Part shown: positions 25,684 through 34,580 of the stretch, one piece after another | How positions within the stretch are numbered: position 1 is the stretch's first letter | How the letters are laid out: each line of letters starts with the position of its first letter | NCBI GenBank assembly: GCA_964485395.1 | Contig: CAZAJF010000003.1 | Coordinates: 137,756-201,755, forward strand | Reading direction: 5' to 3' | Length of the DNA stretch: 64,000 bases | Origin: JANNSO01 sp964485395 | GTDB taxonomy: Bacteria > Spirochaetota > Spirochaetia > Treponematales > UBA12059 | Translations under genes and position numbers: made by a program | Notes under the pieces: generated by a model | What the model was told of the DNA's origin: nothing | Databases searched by the model: none | What the model saw: only the letters and a program-made list of their open reading frames with translations

Positions 25684-26502
25684 CTAAGCCTTTCCGTCGA
25701 TGCCGTCGAGGCGCGGCGCTAGTGCGGGAGACAGCCCCTTGTAACGCGAGTTGCCTTCGGTAAACCAGCCTTCTATGGCGTTCTTTGGGCACAGGTTGAT
25801 GCAGCGGTAGCAGCCGATGCACGTGCCTTTAGGGCTGGGGAATCTGTCGAAGCTCATTCTTCCCGTGGGGCATCCTTTGACGCAGGTGCCGCAGCGGTTG
25901 CAGGATTTTTCGTTTACCTTGGTGACGAACAGGCTGCGCAATACCTTTTTGTTATAAAAATATGATACAAGGTGGGTTATAAGCGGACGGAATGCAGGCT
26001 TGACGGGAATCTGAGTTCCAGCCTGGAATGCCCTGAAGGCGGAGGGAATGTCTTTGCCAAAGCCGACGGTGGCGTCCTGCGTGGCCGGGGACGGCTCGTT
26101 TTCGTACTCGAGCCTTCCTGGGGCGCGGGATGTGGTCCATGAGCCTTGCGCCAGCATGTGTCCCTGCGCGATTACCGTGTAACCTTTGGCTTGGAGCCTG
26201 CGCTTGAATATCCAGTGGACGTTGCTCAGGTCCCCGGCGTAACTCACGAAAGTGAAGCAGGGCATTCCGTCTCCCGGAGGGAGGGTTTCTATGAGTTCGA
26301 GAATGTTGAGCGCGGGTTTGTAGGCGAATACCGGTGAGGCGAACCCGACCAGGTCGTAGTTTCTCAGCAGCTTAGGGGAATAATACTTGATATCGAGGCA
26401 TTCGCATTCGTTGCCGGGGATCGCCTCGATGCCCGACCTGACAAGTCCTGCTCCGTATTCGGTATTTCCCGTAGCGCTAAAATAAAACAGTACTGATTTC
26501 AT
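25684..26502 (-). CDS. EFR1-family flavodoxin-ferredoxin fusion
   Basis: The 272-residue protein combines an N-terminal flavodoxin domain (LFYFSATGNTEYGAGLV, FMN phosphate loop) with two C-terminal [4Fe-4S] sites: CNRCGTCVKGCP and CIGCYRCINLCPKNA. Such proteins carry single electrons in anaerobes, usually between a flavin donor and an unknown acceptor. GGAGAAATTTCG precedes the ATG. It lies upstream of the MBL hydrolase in one transcript. Confidence 0.9.
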   Translation of the reverse strand: MKSVLFYFSATGNTEYGAGLVRSGIEAIPGNECECLDIKYYSPKLLRNYDLVGFASPVFAYKPALNILELIETLPPGDGMPCFTFVSYAGDLSNVHWIFKRRLQAKGYTVIAQGHMLAQGSWTTSRAPGRLEYENEPSPATQDATVGFGKDIPSAFRAFQAGTQIPVKPAFRPLITHLVSYFYNKKVLRSLFVTKVNEKSCNRCGTCVKGCPTGRMSFDRFPSPKGTCIGCYRCINLCPKNAIEGWFTEGNSRYKGLSPALAPRLDGIDGKA

Positions 26503-26808
26503 CGAAATTTCTCCTTGCCCGCCAAGGACAGCGGCAGGAAGCCAACTGCATCCATCAAGGCGCAGAAAACGAAGGAAAGCGAAACTGGGGCTATGGCGGC
26601 GTGTGCCGCTTTTTTTCTTTGTGCCTTTGGCGTTCTGGATATGCGCTCGGCCCCGGGATTTACCGAGAGTGATTTATTTGCTTTTCCCAGGTTTTGATTA
26701 CTGTCGCGGCATAAGGATGTTTCTGATCTCATGAAGAATACTATTACCGTCTTGACGGTATGGTAGTCAAGGGCATCTTTGATTGCAGGGCGTGGTTTGG
26801 CTCAGCTG
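26503..26808. other. Intergenic region without a called gene
   Basis: A minus-strand frame at 26499-26732 has no family match and is not called. Two small structures are visible: GCGGC-GTGT-GCCGC followed by seven T at 26596-26616, a weak + strand terminator shape with no gene to serve, and the perfect palindrome TACCGTC-TT-GACGGTA at 26745-26760, a possible operator close to the end of the histidine kinase gene. Confidence 0.5.
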
Positions 26809-28404
26809 CTAAGGTTTAAGCGGAATGCGTATAATACAGTTCATCCCTTTTCCGGGTTCGCTCTTTACGAAAATCTTACCGTTCAATTTCAGCGTGACTA
26901 TGTTATATACGATATGCATTCCGAGTCCTACTCCGCCGCGGCCCCGAGTCGTCGTGAAAAAAGGATCGAAAATCCTTCGCGCCGTTTCGGTATCCATGCC
27001 GAGTCCGTCGTCGGAATAGTCCAACGTGAGGAAACTGTCCTCTTTTAATACTTTGATGGCGATCATTCCTGCTGATGTCGGGGTGTATGCATGAATAAGC
27101 GAGTTCATGACTAGATTTGAAATAATCTGGATAAACGCGCTGGGGTAGCTTTCAATAACGAGGTTTTCCGGGAGATCGGTCGTAATGGCGATCTTTGTTT
27201 TTTTAAAGCTTGGACGGAGGCTGACGAGTATGTTCGCGATATATTCGCCGATGTCGAAAAGACTCATGTCGTCCAGTTCCTGATCCACGGCTACTTTTTT
27301 GAAGCTGGAAACCAATTCAGACGCGTGGCGAAGGCTTAACAGGGTTATCTGCGCGACCTCCTTGCACTGTGCGATAAAATTGCCCATCGATTCGGTGTCC
27401 AGCGTCCTGTCGTTGAATTTTATTTCGAGGTCCTTGACGCTGTCCTCGAGAAACGAGGCTGCGGTAATGCAATTTCCGATGGGGGTGTTGATTTCATGGG
27501 AGATTCCCGCGACCATGCCGCCAAGCGCCGCCATTTTTTCCTGCTGGATCATTTGATTTTGAAGGATGCGAAGCTCGGTTATCGTTTTGGAAAGCTCCGC
27601 GTTGGATTCCTGCAAGGCGCTTGTCCGCTCATGCACGGTTTTTTCCAGCCCCTTGTTAAGCGACGAGATGCGCCCGGCCATCGAATCGAACTCGCTCGCA
27701 AGAAGCCCGATCTCGTCGTTTTCCTGTATGCCTGTACGAATATCCAGAGTCCCTTCCCCCATTTTTCGCGCGATATTCGTCAATCTCGCCAGAGGTTCGG
27801 AAATTCTCGCCGAAATCAGGAAAAATCCCAGTGTCGCAAGGATAATGGATAACGCCGAAATGACGAGCGATACGAGCGTCGCACGCCGCAGGGAGCTGTA
27901 GATGGTCTCTTCATCGGCCGCCACGACAAGGTACCAGCCCCACGGTTCGAACCTTCCGTGAGCCACGAGATGGCGTGCGGTCGGGCGAGGCAGAAACGGA
28001 GAGCTGACGACAAGCATTCCGGCAGAAGGGTTGATGGCGGCCTGCAATGGATCTGTTTTCGCTAAAATATTGCCCGTGGCATCGATGCTTCCCTTCAGGT
28101 ATTCGCCTTGTTCCGAAAATATGATGAAGCTTTCGCCAGGGCCTAGAAGTTTCGAAAAATTAATCGAAATTGAATCGAGCGCGTTCTTGATGAAAAACTC
28201 ATTGTCTTGAAATCCCACCTTTGAAAGCACTTCCTGCGATGCGGTGATGCGGTTTGAGAGAAGGTTGAGCTGGGCAGATAATAGCTCCTTTTTTGTTTCG
28301 GTTATCGTTCTGGATACGAAGAGCGAATATACCGTCGCGGTTACGATCAGAGGAATAACGATCAAAGGCAGCCCGAAAATCTGGAGCTTGGTTCTGAATT
28401 TCAT
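26809..28404 (-). CDS. Membrane-bound sensor histidine kinase
   Basis: The 531-residue protein has membrane helices at about residues 9-31 and 175-198 enclosing a Cache-like extracytoplasmic domain, then HAMP (RISEPLARLTNIARKMGEG), a coiled coil to about 285, the phosphoacceptor His in GGMVAGISHEINTPIG, and an ATPase domain with N box NLVMNSLIHAY, G1 DDGLGMD and G2 RGGVGLGMHIV. It autophosphorylates and would signal to a response regulator, but none is adjacent. It lies 24 bases after a substrate-binding lipoprotein gene, which suggests that protein presents a ligand to it. Confidence 0.92.
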   Translation of the reverse strand: MKFRTKLQIFGLPLIVIPLIVTATVYSLFVSRTITETKKELLSAQLNLLSNRITASQEVLSKVGFQDNEFFIKNALDSISINFSKLLGPGESFIIFSEQGEYLKGSIDATGNILAKTDPLQAAINPSAGMLVVSSPFLPRPTARHLVAHGRFEPWGWYLVVAADEETIYSSLRRATLVSLVISALSIILATLGFFLISARISEPLARLTNIARKMGEGTLDIRTGIQENDEIGLLASEFDSMAGRISSLNKGLEKTVHERTSALQESNAELSKTITELRILQNQMIQQEKMAALGGMVAGISHEINTPIGNCITAASFLEDSVKDLEIKFNDRTLDTESMGNFIAQCKEVAQITLLSLRHASELVSSFKKVAVDQELDDMSLFDIGEYIANILVSLRPSFKKTKIAITTDLPENLVIESYPSAFIQIISNLVMNSLIHAYTPTSAGMIAIKVLKEDSFLTLDYSDDGLGMDTETARRIFDPFFTTTRGRGGVGLGMHIVYNIVTLKLNGKIFVKSEPGKGMNCIIRIPLKP

Positions 28405-28428
28405 GGTCGACCTTTTTTAGCCCGCTTT

Positions 28429-29865
28429 TTATTCCGCGGCGGCAAGAACGGCATTTATGTAGGCTGTATAGTCCATTCCGAAAATTTTCGTCCAAAGCCC
28501 GGGTAAGAGCCCCGATTCCCTTGAGCTATCCAAAAAGCCGTTTATCAATGCGTTTAAACCCAAGTCGTCTTTTTTGAGACCGAAAGCTACCCCTTGGATT
28601 TCGGAGAAGAATGGCGAAAGAGCCAGTCCGGCCATTTTGTCGCTGTTGATGGCAAATACTACGCTTCCGTCAAGGATGTAGTCGGCCTTTCCCTCCCGGA
28701 CAAATCGAAACCCCTCGTCTTCGTTCGACCGGAAGACGAAGTCGAAGGAAAGGCCGTTCTTGGCGGCGAAATCTTTCAGGGTGGTATGCTGGATGCTGTC
28801 CTTGAGTATCGCGAAACGTTTTCCGCTCAGCTGGCTTATGGAGTGGACCTCTTCGCCTGCCCGTCCCGCGAGCTGTTCCCGGATCGGGTAGATAAGCGGC
28901 ATGGCTATCAGTTTGAGACGCCACGGATTTACGCCGAAGCTGTTGGCGTACAGGTCAACTTTTTTTAACAAATCGGGCGTGTAGGAATAATTCCCGGAGC
29001 TCAGGTCCGTCGGCATGATGCCGTCCAGCGTAAAGAAGGCGGAAACCTCTTTTTGAACGGAAAGCTCGAGCGCGAGCCCGATGGACTGGGCAAAAGCGAC
29101 CGCAAGATCGAAATCGAGCCCTTTGACGCTGCCGTCCGGCTGTGGCACATAGCCGTATGCCCCGCCTATGCGAACGGCCGCGACAAGTTTTCCTCCTGCA
29201 TCGCGCCGGGCTTTCAACCAGGCTGCGGCCTCCGGTGTCGGGTCAAAGTATTGGGCCCGCAGGACCCCGTCGTAGCGGATCGACGTAAAATAGCGTTCCG
29301 CCGAACCTGTGCCCACGGCGGCGTCGAAATCGGCGGCGAAGGAGTCTATTTCGCGAAGTTCCGAGAGGGTCTTGGCAATGAGCCTGGCGAGAACGGGTTG
29401 TCCCGGTGAGACTGCCCACCATGCGATTGCGGGACCTTCGGGAAGCCTGCCGGGGAGCGGGAAAAATGGAATGAGGCGCGCTGAATTTCTAAGCTCGGGG
29501 CTATCCTGCAGAAATGAGGCGACAAGGTCGAATTTCGTAAAAATCCCCGCAGGATCGGGGAGGGTGCTTGTGGACAAGGTTACCTTGACGCCGAGGCGAT
29601 CGGAGACGAGCCGCACTGCGGATTTGAGGAAGCGTTCCTGGGCCGACGCGTTTCCGAGTTCGGCGGGAAGGTCGCGCGGGGCGACAAGGATTCGAAGGGG
29701 CTTGTTTCCAATCTCTGCCGACAGCGCCGCGGCTTCCGGTTCGGAGAGCTGTTCTTTTGCTTTTACCGGTGATGGTCCGTTTTTTTGATTGCCGCAGGAA
29801 AAGACTGCCATGATGACCGCAAGGGACATTGCGATAAGGGTAATGCGGAACGAGGAGCGTAACAT
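28429..29865 (-). CDS. Two-module substrate-binding lipoprotein
   Basis: The 478-residue product has a lipoprotein signal (IMAVFSC, Cys at about residue 24). Residues 55-200 look like one periplasmic binding module (PLRILVAPRDLP onwards). Residues 220-470 are an SBP_bac_3 module (VAAVRIGGAYGYVPQPDG, GLDFDLAVAFAQSIGL, KADYILDGSVVFAI). Two modules in tandem are unusual for a plain transporter partner. No permease genes are nearby; instead a histidine kinase follows at 24 bases, so a sensory role is likely. AGGAGG precedes the ATG. Confidence 0.8.
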   Translation of the reverse strand: MLRSSFRITLIAMSLAVIMAVFSCGNQKNGPSPVKAKEQLSEPEAAALSAEIGNKPLRILVAPRDLPAELGNASAQERFLKSAVRLVSDRLGVKVTLSTSTLPDPAGIFTKFDLVASFLQDSPELRNSARLIPFFPLPGRLPEGPAIAWWAVSPGQPVLARLIAKTLSELREIDSFAADFDAAVGTGSAERYFTSIRYDGVLRAQYFDPTPEAAAWLKARRDAGGKLVAAVRIGGAYGYVPQPDGSVKGLDFDLAVAFAQSIGLALELSVQKEVSAFFTLDGIMPTDLSSGNYSYTPDLLKKVDLYANSFGVNPWRLKLIAMPLIYPIREQLAGRAGEEVHSISQLSGKRFAILKDSIQHTTLKDFAAKNGLSFDFVFRSNEDEGFRFVREGKADYILDGSVVFAINSDKMAGLALSPFFSEIQGVAFGLKKDDLGLNALINGFLDSSRESGLLPGLWTKIFGMDYTAYINAVLAAAE

Positions 29866-29973
29866 GGGAAACCTCCTAAATAAAACAAAATCACCGTTTT
29901 AAGTATAGATCCGCAGGAGGAAACGTCAAGAAAAGGATCGCGGAATTCAGGAGGGTTCGTCTGATATGGGTAT

Positions 29974-30018
29974 CCGGCAGATGGGAGAATCGCTCGTAGG
30001 CGACTCTCCCGCTGCCGG
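29974..30018 (-). other. Long stem-loop between pepF and the binding-protein gene
   Basis: CCGGCAG (29974-29980) pairs with CTGCCGG (30012-30018), and GGGAGAATCGC (29983-29993) pairs with GCGACTCTCCC (30000-30010) with one mismatch, giving an 18-pair stem with a small bulge and a six-base loop. It lies about 50 bases past the pepF stop. It lacks a T-run, so it may be a weak terminator or an RNA-stabilising hairpin. Confidence 0.5.
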
Positions 30019-30065
30019 TATTTCACGAATTCAGGTTCAACTTGAACTTTTCAGAGGATATTCCA

Positions 30066-31865
30066 TTATAGCTTCAATGCCGCTTTCAATTCCTTGACGA
30101 GCGTGCCGAACTCGGCGCACGCGGCTTTTACGGGCTCGGGGCTGGACATGTCCACTCCGGCCACCTTGAGTGCCTCGATTGGGAAGCGCGAGCCGCCGGA
30201 GGACAGGAATTTGAAGTAATTCGCGCGCGCGCCAGCCTCGCCCGACAGCACCTTGTTGGAAAGGGCGATGGACGCGGAGATGCCGGTGGCGTATTTGTAC
30301 ACGTAGTACGCGCCGTAGAAATGCGGGATGCGGAGGCCTTCCAGGTCGCTCTCCTCCTCGAACTTCATGGCGGGGCCGAAGTACTTGGTTATAAGTTTTT
30401 TATACTCGCCGCGAAGCACGTCCACGGTGAGCGGCTCGCCCGCCTCGAGCAGGGCGTGGGCCTTGTGCTCGTACTCGGCGAACATGGTCTGGCGGAAGAG
30501 GGTGGAGAGTATGTCGTCCACGCGGCTGGCCAGGAGGTAGGCGTTGAGGTCGCCGCCCTTTGCGGTGGCGCGCATGTGCTTGAACAGGAGCGCCTCGTTG
30601 AAGGTGCTGGCGACCTCCGCCTCGAAGATGGAGTAGTTGTAGTTCATGAACGGGTTGGCCTTCACCGAGTACCAGGTGTGCATGGAGTGGCCGCCCTCGT
30701 GCGCCAGCGTGAACACGTCGCGGATTACGTCGCTCTTGAAATTCATGAGGATGTACGGGTCGCTGGTGAACGAGCCCCAGGAGAACGCGCCAGAGCGCTT
30801 GCCCTTGTTCTCGTAGCGGTCCGCCCAGCGTCCGGTAAGCCCGGCGCGGAGGGTTGTTACGTATTCTTCACCCAAAGGCGCGAGCGCCTCGGAGATGACG
30901 GCCACGGCCTGGTCCCAGGTGTGCTCCACCTTCACCGCGCCTACGATGGGAACGTAGACGTCGTAGTGGCGCAGCTCGTCAAGCTTGAGGGCACGGCGGC
31001 GGAGCTCGTAATACTCGTGCAGGACGGGCAGGTTGTCGTTGACCGTCTTTACGAGATTGTCGTAGACAGACTCGGGCACGTCGTCAGCGAACAGCGCGCG
31101 CGCGCGGCTGGAGCTGAATTTGCGGACGTTGGCCTGGTACTGGTCCAGCTTGCACTGGCCGGAGTACAGGGTGGCTATGGTGTTCTTGTGTCCCTCGAAG
31201 CGGCTGTAGAACTGGTTGTACGCCTTTTTGCGAATTTCCCGGTCGGGATTTTGCATGAACGACGAGAACGTGGACTGCGAGAGCGGGCGCGATCCTTCGG
31301 GCATATCGACGGAGCCGAAATCCATATCCACGTTGGTAAGCACGGAAAACGCCTCTGCCGGGGTGTTTGACGTATCCGCCGCGAGGGCGAGCAGGCGCTC
31401 TTCGCCCTCGGAGAGTATGTGCGGCTTGTTGCGGAGGATGCGCGAGAGGTAGACGCGGTACTCGGCGAAGCGTTCTTCCGCCAGCCATGCCTTGATGGAG
31501 GCGTCGGGCACCTGCATGAGCTCCGGCGTAAACCAGCTCCATGCCCCTGAGCCTTTCGTGGCCGCCATCATGAATTTGCCCATGCGCGCGCGGGAAGACG
31601 AATCGCCCTCGTCCTCGGTCTGGCGCAACTGGGCATAGTGGCCTACGCGCTCTTCCAGCAACGAATATTCCTTGCTGTAGGAAACGGCGGCGAACAGAGC
31701 GTCCGGCGATTTAGCCAAGGTTCCCCTGAAAACGGCGACTTTGTCGATCATGGCTTCCCAGGTCTTCAGGGTTTTCTCCCACTCTTCCTCGGTATTGAAC
31801 AGCTTGGACAGGTTCCAGCAATCTTTTTGCGCTACGTTTTTTCTGGCCGGTATTTCGTGACTCAT
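30066..31865 (-). CDS. pepF: Oligoendopeptidase F (M3 family)
   Basis: The 599-residue cytoplasmic metallopeptidase degrades oligopeptides. The zinc site is FTLAHEGGHSMHTWYS (HExxH) with the downstream glutamate in SIFEAEVASTFNEALL, and the C-terminal YKYATGISASIALSNKVL stretch is typical of the M3B PepF branch. The Met at 31865 follows AGGAGATACC and opens at MSHEIPARKN; a longer frame upstream runs through the Hsp20 terminator and is rejected. A second PepF lies at 47487 and is clearly diverged from this one. Confidence 0.93.
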   Translation of the reverse strand: MSHEIPARKNVAQKDCWNLSKLFNTEEEWEKTLKTWEAMIDKVAVFRGTLAKSPDALFAAVSYSKEYSLLEERVGHYAQLRQTEDEGDSSSRARMGKFMMAATKGSGAWSWFTPELMQVPDASIKAWLAEERFAEYRVYLSRILRNKPHILSEGEERLLALAADTSNTPAEAFSVLTNVDMDFGSVDMPEGSRPLSQSTFSSFMQNPDREIRKKAYNQFYSRFEGHKNTIATLYSGQCKLDQYQANVRKFSSSRARALFADDVPESVYDNLVKTVNDNLPVLHEYYELRRRALKLDELRHYDVYVPIVGAVKVEHTWDQAVAVISEALAPLGEEYVTTLRAGLTGRWADRYENKGKRSGAFSWGSFTSDPYILMNFKSDVIRDVFTLAHEGGHSMHTWYSVKANPFMNYNYSIFEAEVASTFNEALLFKHMRATAKGGDLNAYLLASRVDDILSTLFRQTMFAEYEHKAHALLEAGEPLTVDVLRGEYKKLITKYFGPAMKFEEESDLEGLRIPHFYGAYYVYKYATGISASIALSNKVLSGEAGARANYFKFLSSGGSRFPIEALKVAGVDMSSPEPVKAACAEFGTLVKELKAALKL

Positions 31866-31977
31866 GGTATCTCCTGGTGCCGCTCGGCGCGGCCGTGTTT
31901 TCTTGCCGTATATTCTACCAGAAAATCGCGGCTTTTGCATATTGCATAGGGCTTTCGCGTGTGTTTGGACGAAGGTG

Positions 31978-32021
31978 AAAAAAAGGAACGCGTCCGTAAT
32001 TACGCACGGACGCGTTCCTTT
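31978..32021 (-). terminator. Rho-independent terminator of the hsp20 operon
   Basis: AAAGGAACGCGTCCGT (31982-31997) pairs perfectly with ACGGACGCGTTCCTTT (32006-32021), a 16-pair stem; on the minus strand it runs into TTTTTTT. It sits nine bases after the second Hsp20 stop and separates it from pepF. Confidence 0.9.
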
Positions 32022-32029
32022 ACCCGGAC

Positions 32030-32380
32030 CTACGATATTTCTATTCGCTTGGGCATGGCAGCTTCCTTGAGGCGCAGCGTCAGGCAAAGCACTCCGTCCG
32101 CATACGAGGCTTCCATTCCATCGCGGGAGACGGAGTCGTCCATGGTAAGCGCTTTACGGTACTTGCCCGTCCGCCGCTCCCTGAGCAGGTACTTTACGCC
32201 TTCCTGGGGCATTGACCGTTCCCCGGAAATTGATAATTCGTTGCCCTCTATCTTTACGTCTATACTCTCCTTCGAACAACCCGGCATCTCCAGCTTGAGC
32301 GTTACTTTTCCCTCATCCGTCGCGATAGAGCAGGGCGGCACGATTACGCTGCCGTTGCCTTTTTCGTTGCTGGTGTCCAT
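32030..32380 (-). CDS. Small heat-shock protein Hsp20 (second gene)
   Basis: The 116-residue alpha-crystallin-type chaperone has the core EGKVTLKLEMPGCSKESIDV, VKIEGNELSISGE and the closing strand ADGVLCLTLRLKEAA, followed by the short tail PKRIEIS. These proteins bind unfolding proteins during heat or other stress. The Met at 32380 follows AAAGGAGTATGCC. It begins 16 bases after the first Hsp20 gene; the two differ strongly in sequence, so they may form mixed oligomers. Confidence 0.9.
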   Translation of the reverse strand: MDTSNEKGNGSVIVPPCSIATDEGKVTLKLEMPGCSKESIDVKIEGNELSISGERSMPQEGVKYLLRERRTGKYRKALTMDDSVSRDGMEASYADGVLCLTLRLKEAAMPKRIEIS

Positions 32381-32396
32381 GGCATACTCCTTTCCC

Positions 32397-32855
32397 TCAC
32401 TGTACGGAGACCGTAATAAGCTTGGTTTTGGCCTCTTCCCGCTTGGCGATGCGAAGCGACAGGACTCCATCCTTGAACTCGGCCTCCACTTTGGAGGCGT
32501 CCACCTGGCTCGGTAAGTCCAGAGTCCTGCGGAACTTGCCGGCAGAGGTTTCCTTTCTGTATTGCTTCCGGGTCCTGGATTCGGATTCCTCCTTGCGCGA
32601 CCCTTTTATAGAAAGGAGCGTGCCGGTCAAGGTAACTTCCAGGTCCTTTTTGTCCACTCCGGGCAGGTCCGCCAGAATCTGGTATTCTTCGGGCGTTTCG
32701 ATGACGTCGACGGCAGGTGCTGCGGTCCAATCGAAAATCCCCGCTGCGTCCGGAACCTTAAACGCGCTCAACACTCGATCCAAATCTCCTTGGATGCCGG
32801 TAAACGCATCCCAAAGGTCTAATGGGGCAGCGCGTTTCCATTTCATAAGATCCAT
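32397..32855 (-). CDS. Small heat-shock protein Hsp20 (first gene)
   Basis: The 152-residue protein has a family-typical N-terminal arm (DLWDAFTGIQGDLDRVLSAF), the alpha-crystallin domain (IETPEEYQILADLPGVDKKD, GTLLSIKGSRKEE) and the end motif FKDGVLSLRIAKREEAKTK with the C-terminal ITVSVQ tail used for oligomer assembly. CAAGGAGGCACAAT precedes the ATG. It leads a two-gene operon ending in the terminator at 31978. Confidence 0.92.
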   Translation of the reverse strand: MDLMKWKRAAPLDLWDAFTGIQGDLDRVLSAFKVPDAAGIFDWTAAPAVDVIETPEEYQILADLPGVDKKDLEVTLTGTLLSIKGSRKEESESRTRKQYRKETSAGKFRRTLDLPSQVDASKVEAEFKDGVLSLRIAKREEAKTKLITVSVQ

Positions 32856-33233
32856 ATTGTGCCTCCTTGTAGATCTTGTTAAGCAGTTGCTTACGAAAGT
32901 TAGTATTCAAGAAGCATGCCAAGATTTATGCTCGAGGGCGGGAGGGTTATAGTTGCTTATAAATCTTTATTTTGAATAAAATTATTAAATACTCGCCAAT
33001 GCAATTATTCATTTTTTATCTTGCCCTGGTAGAACGCCCGTTTCGGTGGGAAACAGTGAAAGGATTTCTAGTTGCCTGCCTGTTTCATTTTGAAACACGA
33101 TTAAAAATGACGAAGCCCTCTGCTGTATTTTTTTTACCTAGGGTGGAATCTTAAATATTCTGGCAGCTCTTGTGGCCTATACTCCGAATCCAGATTCCTT
33201 TTTTTCAAATTCTAGGGTAAACTGTCGTTACTA
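32856..33233. other. Divergent intergenic region, heat-shock and RsbU genes
   Basis: This 378-base AT-rich region lies between the minus-strand hsp20 operon and the + strand phosphatase gene and must hold both promoters. The perfect palindrome TAAGCA-GT-TGCTTA at 32880-32893, about 25 bases upstream of the first Hsp20 start codon, is a possible operator; it is not the CIRCE sequence. No protein frame is called: 32972-33154 has no family match. Confidence 0.5.
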
Positions 33234-34469
33234 ATGAAAGAAACCGAAACAATGCGCATTCGCGATACCGTAGTGCGCATGCTCAAATCGACCGATACGA
33301 TACTTCTCGCTTTCGATTCTTCGGATGCTTTGTTGGGGGTCTATCCTGATGATGCCTCGTTTGACGGTCTTATATGCCCTTCGCTCGGCATGCCGCTCGA
33401 AGCGAGCCTCCAGGCGGATTTCGTTCGAATCCACGTGGGCGGCGACCTCTGGGACGAGATCGGCTATTTTTCCAAAAAAGGCACCTCATCGCTGATAAAA
33501 AAACCTTGGGAGATTCGCCGCTTCGGGAGTACGGGGCATGCCTTTGAGTATATGCAGCCCGGGGCCTCCCGGTTCATGTTTATAACGCCGCTGCCCGCCT
33601 ACGCTTCGCTAGAATCGCTGCATGAAAAAAGCCTCGAGATTCACGCCCGCGAAGTGGAGGAGATAAACGCCAAGCTGAAGCGTCGCTCGCATAAGTTGAA
33701 GCGCGCCATGGACGTGCTGGAACGACGCAACAAGCAGAACATCAACGAGATGAACCTGGCCGTGGAACTGCAAAAAAGCCTGTTGCCCAAAAGCTACCCC
33801 GATACCGATTTGGTCAGCTTTACCCACCGCTACATCCCCATGGCGATGGTGGGCGGCGACTTTTTCGACATAATCAAACTGTCCGACGAGCGCATCGGCG
33901 TGATGATCAGCGACGTATCCGGACACGGAGTGGCGCCGGCGTTCATCACCGCCATGATACGCAGCAGCTTCGATTATCTGGTATCGCGGGAGCGCACCCC
34001 GTCCACGGTAATTGGGCGGCTCAACGAGGAATTTTCCAAGATTATCGATACCGACCATTATGTTACGGCGTTTTACGCCGTATTCGATTTTTCCACCATG
34101 ACGTGCCGATACTGCAACGCGGGGCACCCGCACCAGCTGCTCGCCCATACGGACGGCACCTTTACCGAGATGGCGCCGAGCAACCCGATAATCGGCATGC
34201 TGGACCACTACGACTACAAGGATGAAACCGTGCCGTTCCGGTCCGGCGACATTCTGTGCTTTTATACCGACGGCATCATCGAGGCGCGCGACGCCAATGG
34301 CGTGATGTTCGGTGCGGAAGGCGTCATGCGCTCCATCACGGCTTCCATGAAAGGCAGCCTGGACGACATGGCCGACGGCCTTCTTACCGATCTTATCCAG
34401 TATATGAAAGATCCTTATTTTGAAGATGATATTACGCTGCTATTGGGCCAAGTCCTGGACAGTCTTTAA
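33234..34469 (+). CDS. PP2C-type serine phosphatase (RsbU/SpoIIE family)
   Basis: The 411-residue protein has an N-terminal region (1-130) of unknown fold, a coiled coil (about 125-175, EEINAKLKRRSHKLKRAMDV) and a SpoIIE phosphatase domain: MAMVGGDFFDIIKL, GVMISDVSGHGVAPAFITAM, FYAVFDFSTMTCRYCNAGHP and GDILCFYTDGIIEARD with metal aspartates. RsbU-type enzymes dephosphorylate anti-anti-sigma factors to switch on stress responses. Its position divergent from the hsp20 operon fits a stress role, but no partner-switch genes are in the window. Upstream ribosome site is weak (AATGAAAG context). Confidence 0.88.
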   Translation: MKETETMRIRDTVVRMLKSTDTILLAFDSSDALLGVYPDDASFDGLICPSLGMPLEASLQADFVRIHVGGDLWDEIGYFSKKGTSSLIKKPWEIRRFGSTGHAFEYMQPGASRFMFITPLPAYASLESLHEKSLEIHAREVEEINAKLKRRSHKLKRAMDVLERRNKQNINEMNLAVELQKSLLPKSYPDTDLVSFTHRYIPMAMVGGDFFDIIKLSDERIGVMISDVSGHGVAPAFITAMIRSSFDYLVSRERTPSTVIGRLNEEFSKIIDTDHYVTAFYAVFDFSTMTCRYCNAGHPHQLLAHTDGTFTEMAPSNPIIGMLDHYDYKDETVPFRSGDILCFYTDGIIEARDANGVMFGAEGVMRSITASMKGSLDDMADGLLTDLIQYMKDPYFEDDITLLLGQVLDSL

Positions 34470-34580
34470 CGGAAATTTCAAATCGCTGCGCTTATTGAAA
34501 TCAGGATTGCCTCCAAGCGCTGGACCGAGCACGCACATTACGTTTAAACTGTCGCAAAATTTAATAGGTGGGGTACAGAC

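Noticed and set aside
26499..26732. Minus-strand frame between the EFR1 and kinase genes
   Set aside because: No family, no ribosome site, low-complexity basic sequence.
29053..31370. Long open frames on the + strand opposite the binding protein and PepF
   Set aside because: They mirror GC-rich coding genes on the minus strand, lack ribosome sites and resemble no family.
31865..32081. N-terminal extension of the first PepF to base 32087
   Set aside because: It would translate through the hsp20 terminator and lacks similarity; MSHEIPARKN at 31865 has a proper ribosome site.
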